Below, piece by piece: positions 29,944-37,993 of a DNA stretch of 64,000 nucleotides; position 1 is the first letter of the stretch; each line of letters begins with the position of its first letter. The notes under the pieces were generated by a model. It saw only the letters and a list, made by a program, of their open reading frames with translations, was not told the origin of the DNA and made no database searches. The translations under genes were made by a program, and so were the position numbers. The stretch comes from Mesorhizobium sp. B2-4-15 (GTDB lineage Bacteria > Pseudomonadota > Alphaproteobacteria > Rhizobiales > Rhizobiaceae), in assembly GCF_006658505.1 (NCBI RefSeq), contig NZ_VFUZ01000026.1, positions 1-64,000 of the forward strand, read 5' to 3'.

Positions 29944-30446
29944 CTAAAGGCAAGCACTGCCGTGGTGGCCTTCAAGACGAATAGCGTTGCCGTCTTCGTC
30001 CGTCGACCATTTGACGTAGATGTGCTCGCTGCACACAAATCCGATCGTCCACGAATATTCCATATGATTGCTGTTGTCATAGCAGGGTGTATAGACTGTT
30101 CGCGCCCCTGCTTGCTTCTCCACAGGAACGCAATCAGGCGGCGGTGGCGGAACGTCTCGAAATCCCTCATCGGACAACGAAAACTTCAAGTCTCTAACGG
30201 CCATTCCTGTACGGAAGCTCTTTTGGAGAATCTGGGTGATGGCCGCGTCCGTCTCTGCCCCACTCGAATGATTTCCATCCGTGAATTGCTGCAAGAACAT
30301 CCTTGGCGGATGCCAATTAGAAGTAATGGAAATCCAAGCGAATAATGTACAAAGTGCAGCAATTGGCGTAATAACATTCGAGAGCGCGGCTCGATTGGTA
30401 GGCCCAGGCCGCGCGCCTTGCGACGCAATTTTGCGATCAAGGGCGT
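29944..30446 (-). pseudogene. 5'-truncated or non-ATG hypothetical membrane-anchored protein
   Basis: An ATG-started frame at 29944-30300 gives 118 residues (MFLQQFTDGNHSSG to the end HHGSACL). The same frame stays open upstream through a convincing segment: a charged stretch (RRKRLQIDALDRKIASQ), then a hydrophobic anchor (NVITPIAALCTLFAWISI), up to the stop codon of the binding-protein gene at 30447. No ATG, GTG or TTG start occurs in that upstream part, so the gene seems to have lost its 5' end, or uses a rare start. The stretch is visibly AT-richer than its neighbours, suggesting foreign origin. The C-terminal part has no recognised family. Confidence 0.55.
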
Positions 30447-31763
30447 CTATTTGCAGCCGTTTTCGGCGATCGTCATCTTCCAGTCGGCCGCGATCCCGTC
30501 GAGCGTCTCCTTTGCCGATCCCCCATCCTTGAGCAGGTAGGGTGCCAGACGTGCGTTCATCTGATCGACGAGCTTGGCGTAGTAGGGTTCTGCCCAGAAG
30601 TCCTTCACCACGAAGAGGCTCTGATAAAACGCTTCATTGTACGGCGTAGCGTTGCGGAACTTCTCCGACTCCAGAATGTGGGCGTCGGCGGTATAGCCGC
30701 CAAGGTCCGCCCATTTCTGCTGCGTGTCGTCGCGAGCGAGCCATTCAAGGAACTTCCTGGCTTCCGCCTGTTTGCGCGAATAAGAGACGATCGAGATACC
30801 TTGGCCCCCCAGCGCCGTGAATCGATCCCCGCCCGGTCCAGCCGGGCTGGCGAAGAATCCAGTAACGGAGGCGTTCGGATTTATCGCTGGATTCGCCAGC
30901 GCCGGAAAGAAGGCGAAGAAGTTCATACTCATTGCCGCCAGCCCCCCGGTGATCGCCAGGTCTTCCTCTCGATTGGTGGTATTACCCCAGTCCGGCGGCG
31001 TGAAGGAATAGAGTTCCTTGTAAGCCTCAAGCGCCTTGATGGCTTGCTGCGAGTTAACGATGCCTTCGACCGCACAAGTGCTGTAGTTCCCGAGCTCGCC
31101 GCCATAGCTGAACAATTCGGACATGAAGCCCATGATCAGCCCGTCGCCGTGCTGCTCTGTATAGATCGCGACACCATAGCGCGGTGGGTTGGCGTGCGGT
31201 CGGTAGAAGAACTCGGCGATGTCGCGCAGCTGCATCCAGGTTTTCGGCGGGGCGAGGTCGTAGCCGTACTTCTCTTTGAAGGCCTTCATTTCGGCGGGAT
31301 CCTCGAACCAATCCTTGCGGTAGGCCCAGCCGACCGCGTCGGCCTCGAGCGGAACGGCCCAGTAGCGTCCGCTGCCCCTTGGATATTCGGAATAATAAGT
31401 CATCGACGCCGGGGTCATGACCTTGGTCAGATCGCTCTCCTTCACGAGATCGGTCAGCTCGGCGTAGTGACCCTCCGTGGCGCCGGCTCCAAGCCATTGC
31501 GAATCGCCGACGACCATGTCGTAGGAATCAGAGTGGGCATTGAACTCCATGAATGCCTTGTCTTGGAAACCGGGCCAGTTCACGGTCTCGACCGTGACCT
31601 TGACCCCGGTCTCCTTCTCATACTCGTTGGCGAGCTCCTGCAGATAGTTGGCCGGATCCCATTCTGCCCACAGGATCGTGAGTTCGGTTGTCGAGGCAGC
31701 CTGGCCACCAAGCGGCAGCAGTGCAGCGCCCGCCAGCATGCCGATCCACATTCGTTTGAGCAT
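30447..31763 (-). CDS. Extracellular sugar-binding protein (orphan)
   Basis: A 438-residue family-1 solute-binding protein with a signal peptide (MLKRMWIGMLAGAALLPLGGQA) and typical sugar-binding lobe features (LTILWAEWDPANYLQELANEYEKETGVKV; GGQGISIVSYSRKQAEARKFLEWL). No permease or ATPase gene is adjacent; downstream lies a broken gene. It starts 11 bases after the stop of the cyclase-ATPase gene with GGGAGGAG ahead of the ATG, so both are probably one transcript. It may serve as a sensor component or be the remnant of a deleted ABC operon. Confidence 0.9.
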   Translation of the reverse strand: MLKRMWIGMLAGAALLPLGGQAASTTELTILWAEWDPANYLQELANEYEKETGVKVTVETVNWPGFQDKAFMEFNAHSDSYDMVVGDSQWLGAGATEGHYAELTDLVKESDLTKVMTPASMTYYSEYPRGSGRYWAVPLEADAVGWAYRKDWFEDPAEMKAFKEKYGYDLAPPKTWMQLRDIAEFFYRPHANPPRYGVAIYTEQHGDGLIMGFMSELFSYGGELGNYSTCAVEGIVNSQQAIKALEAYKELYSFTPPDWGNTTNREEDLAITGGLAAMSMNFFAFFPALANPAINPNASVTGFFASPAGPGGDRFTALGGQGISIVSYSRKQAEARKFLEWLARDDTQQKWADLGGYTADAHILESEKFRNATPYNEAFYQSLFVVKDFWAEPYYAKLVDQMNARLAPYLLKDGGSAKETLDGIAADWKMTIAENGCK

Positions 31764-31774
31764 GGCACTCCTCC

Positions 31775-34700
31775 CTAGGGCACCGCGGTCGCTCCTTGCG
31801 GAAGCCGTTGCAGCAGGCGGCCGGCCTCCATCAGGTCAGGCGTGTCGAGGCCTTCGTTGAATGCCGCATAGACCGGTGCGAGCAACTCTCGCGCCTCCTT
31901 GCGGCGGCCGTGGTTGGCCCAAAGCCCCGCGAGGCGAAAGGCGGCCCTCAACTCGGCCAGTATCGCGCCCTGCTCGCGGGCGGCGGCCAGAGATTGCCGC
32001 AAAGGGTCTTCGGCGGCGTCGCCGCGCGGGTCCAGCCGTGACAGCAACTCTCCTTTCGCACTCAACAGCTCGGGCAGCTGATATGTGGAGCCTGATTTGG
32101 CGAGCGTGTCGAACGCCTGCTCCAGAACGGCCAGCCCCTCGCTTGCCTCGCCGCGCTCGCCGCAGGCCCGAGCGAGCGCGCACAGATAAGCGGCCATTCC
32201 CATGTCGGCGCCGGTCGCGGCCATCGCCGCGATCCCATCACGCATCTCGCCAATCCCATCGTCCAACGCACCCAGGCCGGCAAGCGCCCAGCCGAAGAAG
32301 GCGCGGGCCTGCCCCAGCAGCAGCGGGAGGGCGAACTCGGTGCACACCGCAATGGCTTTTTCAGTCCAGCCTCGCGCCTCTCCGGGCTCTCGCCGCAGGA
32401 GGTGGACAACGCCGAGGGCCATCTGTGCCTGGGCCAAGCTAAGGGGATGCGAGTCGCGCCGGGCCAGAGCGACGGCTTCCCTTGCCTGCTGGATCGCCCT
32501 GTCAGGCTTGCCGCATATGCAGAGCATCTGCGCGCGGAACGACCTGCAGCAGACGCCGGGATCGTGCCCGGTATAGCCCCACGCAAGGTGGCGGTGCCTC
32601 TCGTAGTCGTAGGTTTCGAGGCCATATCTGACAAACGATTCAGCGGACTCGTACCTGCCGAGATAAAAATTGACGCCCCAGAGCTGATGGTGTGCCTCCA
32701 GCAGGTACTCAGAATCGCCGGATGCCTCGGCAAGCTCCATCCCGAGCGTCTTGCACTGCATGGCAAGAGCTTCGGCGGCGCGCAGGTCGCCCGAGATGGT
32801 GCGGCAGCCGCTCTCGCCGCGCACCGCTGCGAACAGCTTGACTTTATCGCCGAGCCGCGCGGCAAGTTCCCGCGCGGTCGAAAATGCCTGCAGGGGTTCC
32901 GGGGCGGCCCAACCTTTGGCGGGGACAAGAGCCGAGCCCATCGCCGTCCACAGTGAAACTTCCTGCCCGAGCCGGGTCTCGGAAGCGGGCAGCGACGCGG
33001 CAAGCTCGAGCCCCTTGGCGAAGTGAGCTGCGGCCTCGCGGTTGGCAGACCTTGCCATCGCGCGCTGCCCCGCCCGCAGCCACCATGGCACGCCCTCGCC
33101 CAGTCCGGCCAGCGTGTAATGCTGCGCGACGGTCTCGGGTTCGGCTTCGGTGATTTCGGCGAACTCGGCTTCGAGCGCCGCGGCGATCCTGCCATGGATT
33201 TGCTGGCGCCGGCTCTTCAGCAGGCTCTGGTAGGCGGTATCGCGCACCAGCGCGTGCTTGAACGTATAGGTCGCCTCCGGCGCGACGCCGCTGCGAAACA
33301 CCAGCTCGGCCTGTTCGAGCTGGTGGAGCGCATCGTCGAGCCGCGCCTGGTCCGTACCGCTCACCGCAGCGAGCAGCCGGTGGCCGAAGATGCGCCCGAT
33401 GCAGGCGCCGATCTGGGCCGTCTCCTTGACCGGCGACAGCCGGTCGAGGCGCGCCATCAGCGAGTCCTGCAGGGTCGAGGGAATTGCCAGGTTGGGCAGC
33501 GACCCGATCGCGAGATAGCGCCCATCGGCCTCAAGCAGTAGCCCGGAATCGAGAACCGTCCGCGTCAGCTCCTCGACGAACAGCGGTACACCTTCCGTGT
33601 TGGCCAGGATCCGGTCGGAAATATCGGGCGGCAGTTTTTTGTTGCCTGCAACGCGCTCTATGATCGCTATGCCGTGTTCCTGTTCGAGCCGTCCGAGCCG
33701 CACGATCTCCACAGACGATAGCGCCGTCCAGCGCGGCTCGAATTCCGGTCGCGCCGTCACCACCAGCAAGGCGCGCAGGCCGGCGAGCCGCTCAACCAGC
33801 ATTCCGAGCCACTCTGCCGTCGTCGGGTCTATCCAGTGGGTGTCTTCGACCAGCACAAGCGCCGGCCTATTCGCCGCCGACGCCTCGACCAGCCGTATCA
33901 ACGCTGCCAGCGTGCGCGCCCTGAGTGTCGGCGCGGGCAGTCTGGGCGGCTGGTAGCGTCCGCCTGGGTCGATCGACAATAGGATCGCCAGCAGCGGCAG
34001 CGCCTCGTCCGTCTCCATATGGAGCCTGGCGAGCAGTGCCCTGAGTTTGTCGAACTTGCTATCGGCACTGTCGTCACTGACGAGACCCCCCGCTCGCTCG
34101 AGATGCGCTATGAGAGGATGCAGCGCGCTGTTCGTATGATAGGCGGAGCAGAAGAAGCGCAGCTCGGCATGCGGTTCGGCGGCAACCCGCTCCGCGAGCG
34201 CGGCAATCAGGCGCGACTTGCCGATGCCCGCCTCGCCGCCGAGCAGCACGACCCGACCCTCTGCCGCTGTCGCGCGGTGCCAGCGTTCGAGCAGGCGTGC
34301 CAGCTCACGGTCCCGCCCGACCAGAGGTGCAAGCACGGCGTGCCGCGCTTCGAACCGGCTTTCGGCGGCTGTTTCGCCGACGACGCGCCGACACCGCACC
34401 GGAGCGGCAAAGCCCTTCAAAAGGCGCTCACCGAGGTCAGCTGTCACGAACAGCCCCGCGACCAGCTTTTGCGTAGCGTCGGCGATGATGACCGCGCCTG
34501 GCTCTGCGAGTGCCTGCAGCCGGGCTGCGAGGTTGGGCGTGTCTCCGACAACGGCTTCCTCTTGTGCAGCGCCTTCGCCGACCAGATCGCCGACGACCAC
34601 CAGTCCCGTGGCGATGCCGACGCGCGCCGCTAGCGGCTTGCCGCCGGGCGCGGCCAGCCGGCCGGTGGCGGAAACAGCGGCGAGGCCGCCTCGCACCGCG

Positions 34701-35155
34701 CGCTCGGCGTCATCCTCGTGCGCCTGTGGCCAGCCGAAATAGGCGAGCACGCCGTCGCCCATCAGCTTGGCGACGCGCCCGTCGTAGCGAGCGATCTCCC
34801 GCGCAACCACCTGCTGATAGGCGAGAATGACCTCGCGCATGTCTTCCGGGTCGAGCGCCTGCGCAAGCTCGGTCGAGCCAACGAGGTCGACGAACATCAC
34901 AGTGAGTTGCCGTCGCTCTGCACGAGAATCCGAGGGGGCGGGCGCGGGCTGGGCCGTTGTTGGCCGGGTCGGACTCTCGGCGAGGGCCGCAATGGCGCTG
35001 AGCAACTTGCGCCGATGGCCAATCGACGTGACCCCGAGCGCCGTCAGGTCGTCGGCGGTCAAGCTCGGGAGCACCTCTTCATCGATATCTTGGCTGCCGA
35101 AGGCGTCGGCATACTCGCCGAGGCCGAGGCTCACCAGCCATGCTCGAACATCCAC
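31775..35155 (-). CDS. SAM-adenylate cyclase-ATPase-TPR signalling protein
   Basis: An 1126-residue cytoplasmic protein. In order: a sterile-alpha-motif domain (about 1-58), a class III nucleotide cyclase domain (about 80-255) with both metal aspartates (FVDLVGST, Asp90; LMGDGVLAYFGW, Asp134) and GIATGLVVVGDL, an AAA-type ATPase with Walker A GGEAGIGKS (306-314), VLVEDTHWID as Walker B, then a long helical TPR-like region to the C terminus. It resembles the CyaA/guanylate-cyclase-ATPase regulators common in Mesorhizobium and Bradyrhizobium. The GTG at 35155 has GGGAGTAGG upstream and is preferred over a TTG 48 bases earlier. Confidence 0.93.
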   Translation of the reverse strand: MDVRAWLVSLGLGEYADAFGSQDIDEEVLPSLTADDLTALGVTSIGHRRKLLSAIAALAESPTRPTTAQPAPAPSDSRAERRQLTVMFVDLVGSTELAQALDPEDMREVILAYQQVVAREIARYDGRVAKLMGDGVLAYFGWPQAHEDDAERAVRGGLAAVSATGRLAAPGGKPLAARVGIATGLVVVGDLVGEGAAQEEAVVGDTPNLAARLQALAEPGAVIIADATQKLVAGLFVTADLGERLLKGFAAPVRCRRVVGETAAESRFEARHAVLAPLVGRDRELARLLERWHRATAAEGRVVLLGGEAGIGKSRLIAALAERVAAEPHAELRFFCSAYHTNSALHPLIAHLERAGGLVSDDSADSKFDKLRALLARLHMETDEALPLLAILLSIDPGGRYQPPRLPAPTLRARTLAALIRLVEASAANRPALVLVEDTHWIDPTTAEWLGMLVERLAGLRALLVVTARPEFEPRWTALSSVEIVRLGRLEQEHGIAIIERVAGNKKLPPDISDRILANTEGVPLFVEELTRTVLDSGLLLEADGRYLAIGSLPNLAIPSTLQDSLMARLDRLSPVKETAQIGACIGRIFGHRLLAAVSGTDQARLDDALHQLEQAELVFRSGVAPEATYTFKHALVRDTAYQSLLKSRRQQIHGRIAAALEAEFAEITEAEPETVAQHYTLAGLGEGVPWWLRAGQRAMARSANREAAAHFAKGLELAASLPASETRLGQEVSLWTAMGSALVPAKGWAAPEPLQAFSTARELAARLGDKVKLFAAVRGESGCRTISGDLRAAEALAMQCKTLGMELAEASGDSEYLLEAHHQLWGVNFYLGRYESAESFVRYGLETYDYERHRHLAWGYTGHDPGVCCRSFRAQMLCICGKPDRAIQQAREAVALARRDSHPLSLAQAQMALGVVHLLRREPGEARGWTEKAIAVCTEFALPLLLGQARAFFGWALAGLGALDDGIGEMRDGIAAMAATGADMGMAAYLCALARACGERGEASEGLAVLEQAFDTLAKSGSTYQLPELLSAKGELLSRLDPRGDAAEDPLRQSLAAAREQGAILAELRAAFRLAGLWANHGRRKEARELLAPVYAAFNEGLDTPDLMEAGRLLQRLPQGATAVP

Positions 35156-35350
35156 GTGCCTACTCCCAGGCGGTGGTGGCTTTGCCCGAGCACTATACCG
35201 CAAACACTAAGTAGGGTCGCGCCTCTTATGCGAGGAGCAGTGTCAGCTTTGGGTCGCCCACAAGTCAGTCGAGTTGAGCCGTCCAGGCGTCTTCTTCGGG
35301 CCGGAAGCAGGCGCAGGTGCCCAGTTTTGTTCCAGTGCTGGGGAAAATGT

Positions 35351-35380
35351 CGCGCCAAATCAGTATGTCACGATTGGCGC
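35351..35380 (-). terminator. tRNA-Arg terminator overlapping the CCA end
   Basis: On the minus strand CGCGCCAATC, which includes the CCA end of the tRNA, pairs with GATTTGGCGCG (one bulge) across a ten-base loop and is followed by ACATTTTCCCC. The stem therefore begins inside the tRNA gene. Confidence 0.5.
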
Positions 35381-35451
35381 GCCCGAAGAGATTCGAACTC
35401 CTGACCCCCAGATTCGTAGTCTGGTGCTCTATCCAGCTGAGCTACGGGCGC
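35375..35451 (-). tRNA. tRNA-Arg (anticodon ACG)
   Basis: Read on the minus strand, a 77-base cloverleaf is clear: acceptor stem GCGCCCG pairing with CGGGCGC, D arm with AGCTCAGCTGGATAGAGC, anticodon stem CCAGA/TCTGG enclosing the loop CTACGAA (anticodon ACG, read as ICG after deamination), T arm with GTTCGAATC, discriminator G and an encoded CCA. It decodes CGU/CGC/CGA. Its 3' end faces the 30-35 kb accessory-looking stretch, but no duplicated tRNA end was found there. Confidence 0.95.
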
Positions 35452-35709
35452 GCAACAGGCCGTGTTTTCAACGGCCCGCGATCCGATCCGAAAGACCGGC
35501 CGCGAATGTGTGCAGTTCCCTAACGACTGAAATCGCGAAAAGCAAGTCGATCCGGCAAAAGTTTTGTCGTGGTCCTGTCATCCGGTGACGACGGTCCCGA
35601 TTCCCGGGCTTCGAAGCTGCCGGGAGCCGGTCTGGTTTCAAGCTGGGAGGAAAGAAGCTTCAGCGAAAGTGTCACGTCCGACGCGCCTCGGAAAGACAGC
35701 GCGCAAGCG

Positions 35710-37197
35710 TCACGCCGGGCGGCGCAGGGTGCCTCGGGCCTGGTCGAGCCGCACCGGCTGATCGGGGATGGTCACGGCGAAAGTGGTGCGCCCGCCAATG
35801 CTCTCGACCAGCTCCACCGTGCCGCCATGCGCCCGGATCAGTTCGTGCGCGATCGCCAGGCCAAGGCCGGTTCCACCGCTGCGCGCCGAGCCGCGGAATG
35901 CCGCGAACAGGTTCTCGCGCGCTTTCGGCGGCAAGCCGGGTCCGGTGTCGGTGACGGCGATGCGGCTGACGCTGCCTATGCGCTCGGCCGACACGGCCAG
36001 CCGGCGCACGACGGCGCTTTCGGTGTCGGCCGCCATCGCCTGCACCGAGTTGCGGCACAGATTGGTCAGCACCCGGAACAACTGGTCGGAATCGGCGTCC
36101 ACCTCGAACGCCGTCTCGACGGCGTTGATGAACTCGATGCCGTGTTCGATGTCGAGCAGGCCGTGCACGTCCTCGACCAGCTGGCGCAGCCTCACCCGGC
36201 GGCGCGAAGGTGGTGGCTCCTGCGTGCGGCCATAGGCCAGCACGCCCTCCGAATAGGAGACGGCGCGGTCGAGCGTGCGCAGAAGCTTCGGCGCGAAGGC
36301 CTGCACGGTCGGATCCTTGACCTGGCGCAGGCGGTCCGAAATCAGTTGCGCCGAGGACAGGATGTTGCGCATGTCGTGGTTGATCTTCGACACGGCAAGG
36401 CCAAGGTCGGCCAGGTGCTTCTGTTCGGAAAGCATTTTCTGCAGCCGTATCTGCATCTGCGACAGCTCGCGTTCGGCGACGCCGATTTCGTCGGCGCGGT
36501 CGGCGGGATGGATGATGCGCGCAGGGTCGTCAGGGGCCTCGGAGAAGGTCAGCATCGAACGCGTCATCGTGCGGATCGGCCCGATCATGATCAGGTCGAT
36601 CGCGGCATAGACCAGCATGGCCGTGAACAGCGAGATCAGCAGCGAGACGAAGGCGACGTTGCGCGAGTAGATCAGCATGGCCTTGCGCAGACTGTAGTCC
36701 GGCATGATCAGCTCGAATTCCTTGTCGCTGTCGCCGACCGGCCCGAAGACACGCAGCATGCGGTCGCCGCCGAAGAACAGCGTGTCGAGCGCGCCGGTCA
36801 TGCCCTTGATCATGCCGACATTGGCGAGGTCGATATGGGAATCGACCTGCGGCGGCATGTCGGCCACCACCAGAAGCCGCGAGACGCCGCCATCGCGCAC
36901 CGCGATCGCCTTGGCGCCGATCGCCATCAGCACGTCATTCTGGGCCGCGCGCGACAAGGAGGTCGATTCGCCCTGCACCAGCACGATCGATACGGCGGCG
37001 GCGGTGCTCAGCCGCTCCTTGAGCCAGCTCACCCGGTAGCTGGCGATCCAGGGCAGGAAGATGAGCACTTCGGCCAGCAGCACGAAAACGATCGTCAGCA
37101 GCAGCAGCTTTGTCGACAGTCCGCGCGACAGCGGCACCGTGCGGACGGCGGCTGGCGCCGTTCCGGTCCCTTCACCCGCTTGGCTGGTTTCGCTCAT
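35710..37197 (-). CDS. Membrane sensor histidine kinase (orphan)
   Basis: A 495-residue sensor kinase: transmembrane helix 1 (about 31-52), a periplasmic sensor region, helix 2 (about 181-205), a HAMP-like linker, the H-box with His274 (SKINHDMRNILSSAQ) and a HATPase domain with N-box NLCRNSVQAM, G1 DTGPGLPP and G2 GGTGLGLAIA. HDMRN is a variant H-box found in alphaproteobacterial kinases. No response regulator gene is adjacent. It is transcribed away from rpmH. Confidence 0.92.
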   Translation of the reverse strand: MSETSQAGEGTGTAPAAVRTVPLSRGLSTKLLLLTIVFVLLAEVLIFLPWIASYRVSWLKERLSTAAAVSIVLVQGESTSLSRAAQNDVLMAIGAKAIAVRDGGVSRLLVVADMPPQVDSHIDLANVGMIKGMTGALDTLFFGGDRMLRVFGPVGDSDKEFELIMPDYSLRKAMLIYSRNVAFVSLLISLFTAMLVYAAIDLIMIGPIRTMTRSMLTFSEAPDDPARIIHPADRADEIGVAERELSQMQIRLQKMLSEQKHLADLGLAVSKINHDMRNILSSAQLISDRLRQVKDPTVQAFAPKLLRTLDRAVSYSEGVLAYGRTQEPPPSRRRVRLRQLVEDVHGLLDIEHGIEFINAVETAFEVDADSDQLFRVLTNLCRNSVQAMAADTESAVVRRLAVSAERIGSVSRIAVTDTGPGLPPKARENLFAAFRGSARSGGTGLGLAIAHELIRAHGGTVELVESIGGRTTFAVTIPDQPVRLDQARGTLRRPA

Positions 37198-37326
37198 GCG
37201 ACTCTGTCTTCACAATCACTTGATCAGCCAAGATTAGGCGATTACGGCTTTTTTGCCAATTTTATCCTTGGTCGGAACATTAAATTTGCGCCAGATGGCC
37301 CGCCGCCCTGGCGAGACGACGCCGGA

Positions 37327-37355
37327 TTGACTTTAAAAACCCTTCTTTCTATAAG
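37327..37355 (+). promoter_or_regulatory. Sigma-70-type promoter of rpmH-rnpA-yidC
   Basis: TTGACT (37327-37332) and TATAAG (37350-37355) are separated by exactly 17 bases, a strong match to the vegetative consensus, in an AT-richer patch about 120 bases ahead of rpmH. A housekeeping promoter is expected here. Confidence 0.7.
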
Positions 37356-37476
37356 CCCGCTCACGCTCGGGCCATTCGTCCCGGCGCGGTTTCGATCGCG
37401 CCAAAACCGGCCCGGCAAAGCTCCTGTTACAAAGTGACAGAATCAAGAAGGGCCGCACCCCGCGGTATTAAAACAA

Positions 37477-37611
37477 ATGAAGCGTACCTACCAACCGTCC
37501 AAACTCGTCCGCAAACGTCGGCACGGCTTCCGTGCCCGCATGGCCACCAAGGGTGGTCGTGGCGTCGTCGCGGCTCGCCGCAACCGCGGCCGCAAGCGGC
37601 TCAGCGCCTAA
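37477..37611 (+). CDS. rpmH: Large ribosomal subunit protein bL34
   Basis: A 44-residue protein, MKRTYQPSKLVRKRRHGFRA through NRGRKRLSA, the invariant bL34 sequence pattern, very rich in Arg and Lys. It is part of the 50S subunit near the exit tunnel. It is first in the rpmH-rnpA-yidC order, 14 bases ahead of rnpA. The ATG follows a purine-poor AAAACAA with no good Shine-Dalgarno. Confidence 0.97.
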   Translation: MKRTYQPSKLVRKRRHGFRARMATKGGRGVVAARRNRGRKRLSA

Positions 37612-37625
37612 GCGAGACGAGATCG

Positions 37626-37979
37626 TTGCCCGCAACCGGCAAGCCAGTGGGGCAAAATCCCAAGCGGCTTCTGAAGCGCGCGGAATTCCTGGCCGTCCGC
37701 CGTGGTGAAAAGCGCCGCGGGCGGTTTTTCCTCGTCGAGGTCCTCGACCGCGACGACGGTGGGATGCCGCGTGTCGGCTACACGGTCACCAAGAAGGTCG
37801 GCAAAGCCGTTGTGCGCAACCGCATCAGGCGGCGGCTGAAAGAAGCCGTCCGCGTCCACGCGGCCGATGACATGATGCCCGGCAATGATTATGTCATCGT
37901 CGGGCGCGATGATGCGCTGCGCGCCCCCTTCGGCCAGTTGAAGGCCGAACTCTCCCGCCGACTTCGCGGAACACGATAG
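37626..37979 (+). CDS. rnpA: Ribonuclease P protein component
   Basis: About 117 residues. The RNA-binding signature RVGYTVTKKVGKAVVRNRIRRRLKEAVR is complete, and LLKRAEFLAVRRG is the usual N-terminal helix. RnpA helps the RNase P ribozyme mature tRNA 5' ends. The start is uncertain: TTG at 37626 gives MPATGKPVGQNPKRLLKR, a GTG at 37647 is the alternative, and a longer upstream frame overlapping rpmH is rejected as out-of-frame ribosomal protein coding. Confidence 0.93.
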   Translation: MPATGKPVGQNPKRLLKRAEFLAVRRGEKRRGRFFLVEVLDRDDGGMPRVGYTVTKKVGKAVVRNRIRRRLKEAVRVHAADDMMPGNDYVIVGRDDALRAPFGQLKAELSRRLRGTR

Positions 37980-37993
37980 GCCAAGGGCTCTCG

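Noticed and set aside
30400..35380. Genomic island integrated at the 3' end of tRNA-Arg
   Set aside because: The tRNA 3' end faces this stretch, but I found no integrase gene and no second copy of the tRNA 3' sequence near 29.9-30.5 kb.
37434..37625. Longer RnpA N terminus
   Set aside because: This part overlaps rpmH in another frame and reads as Arg/Pro-rich noise.
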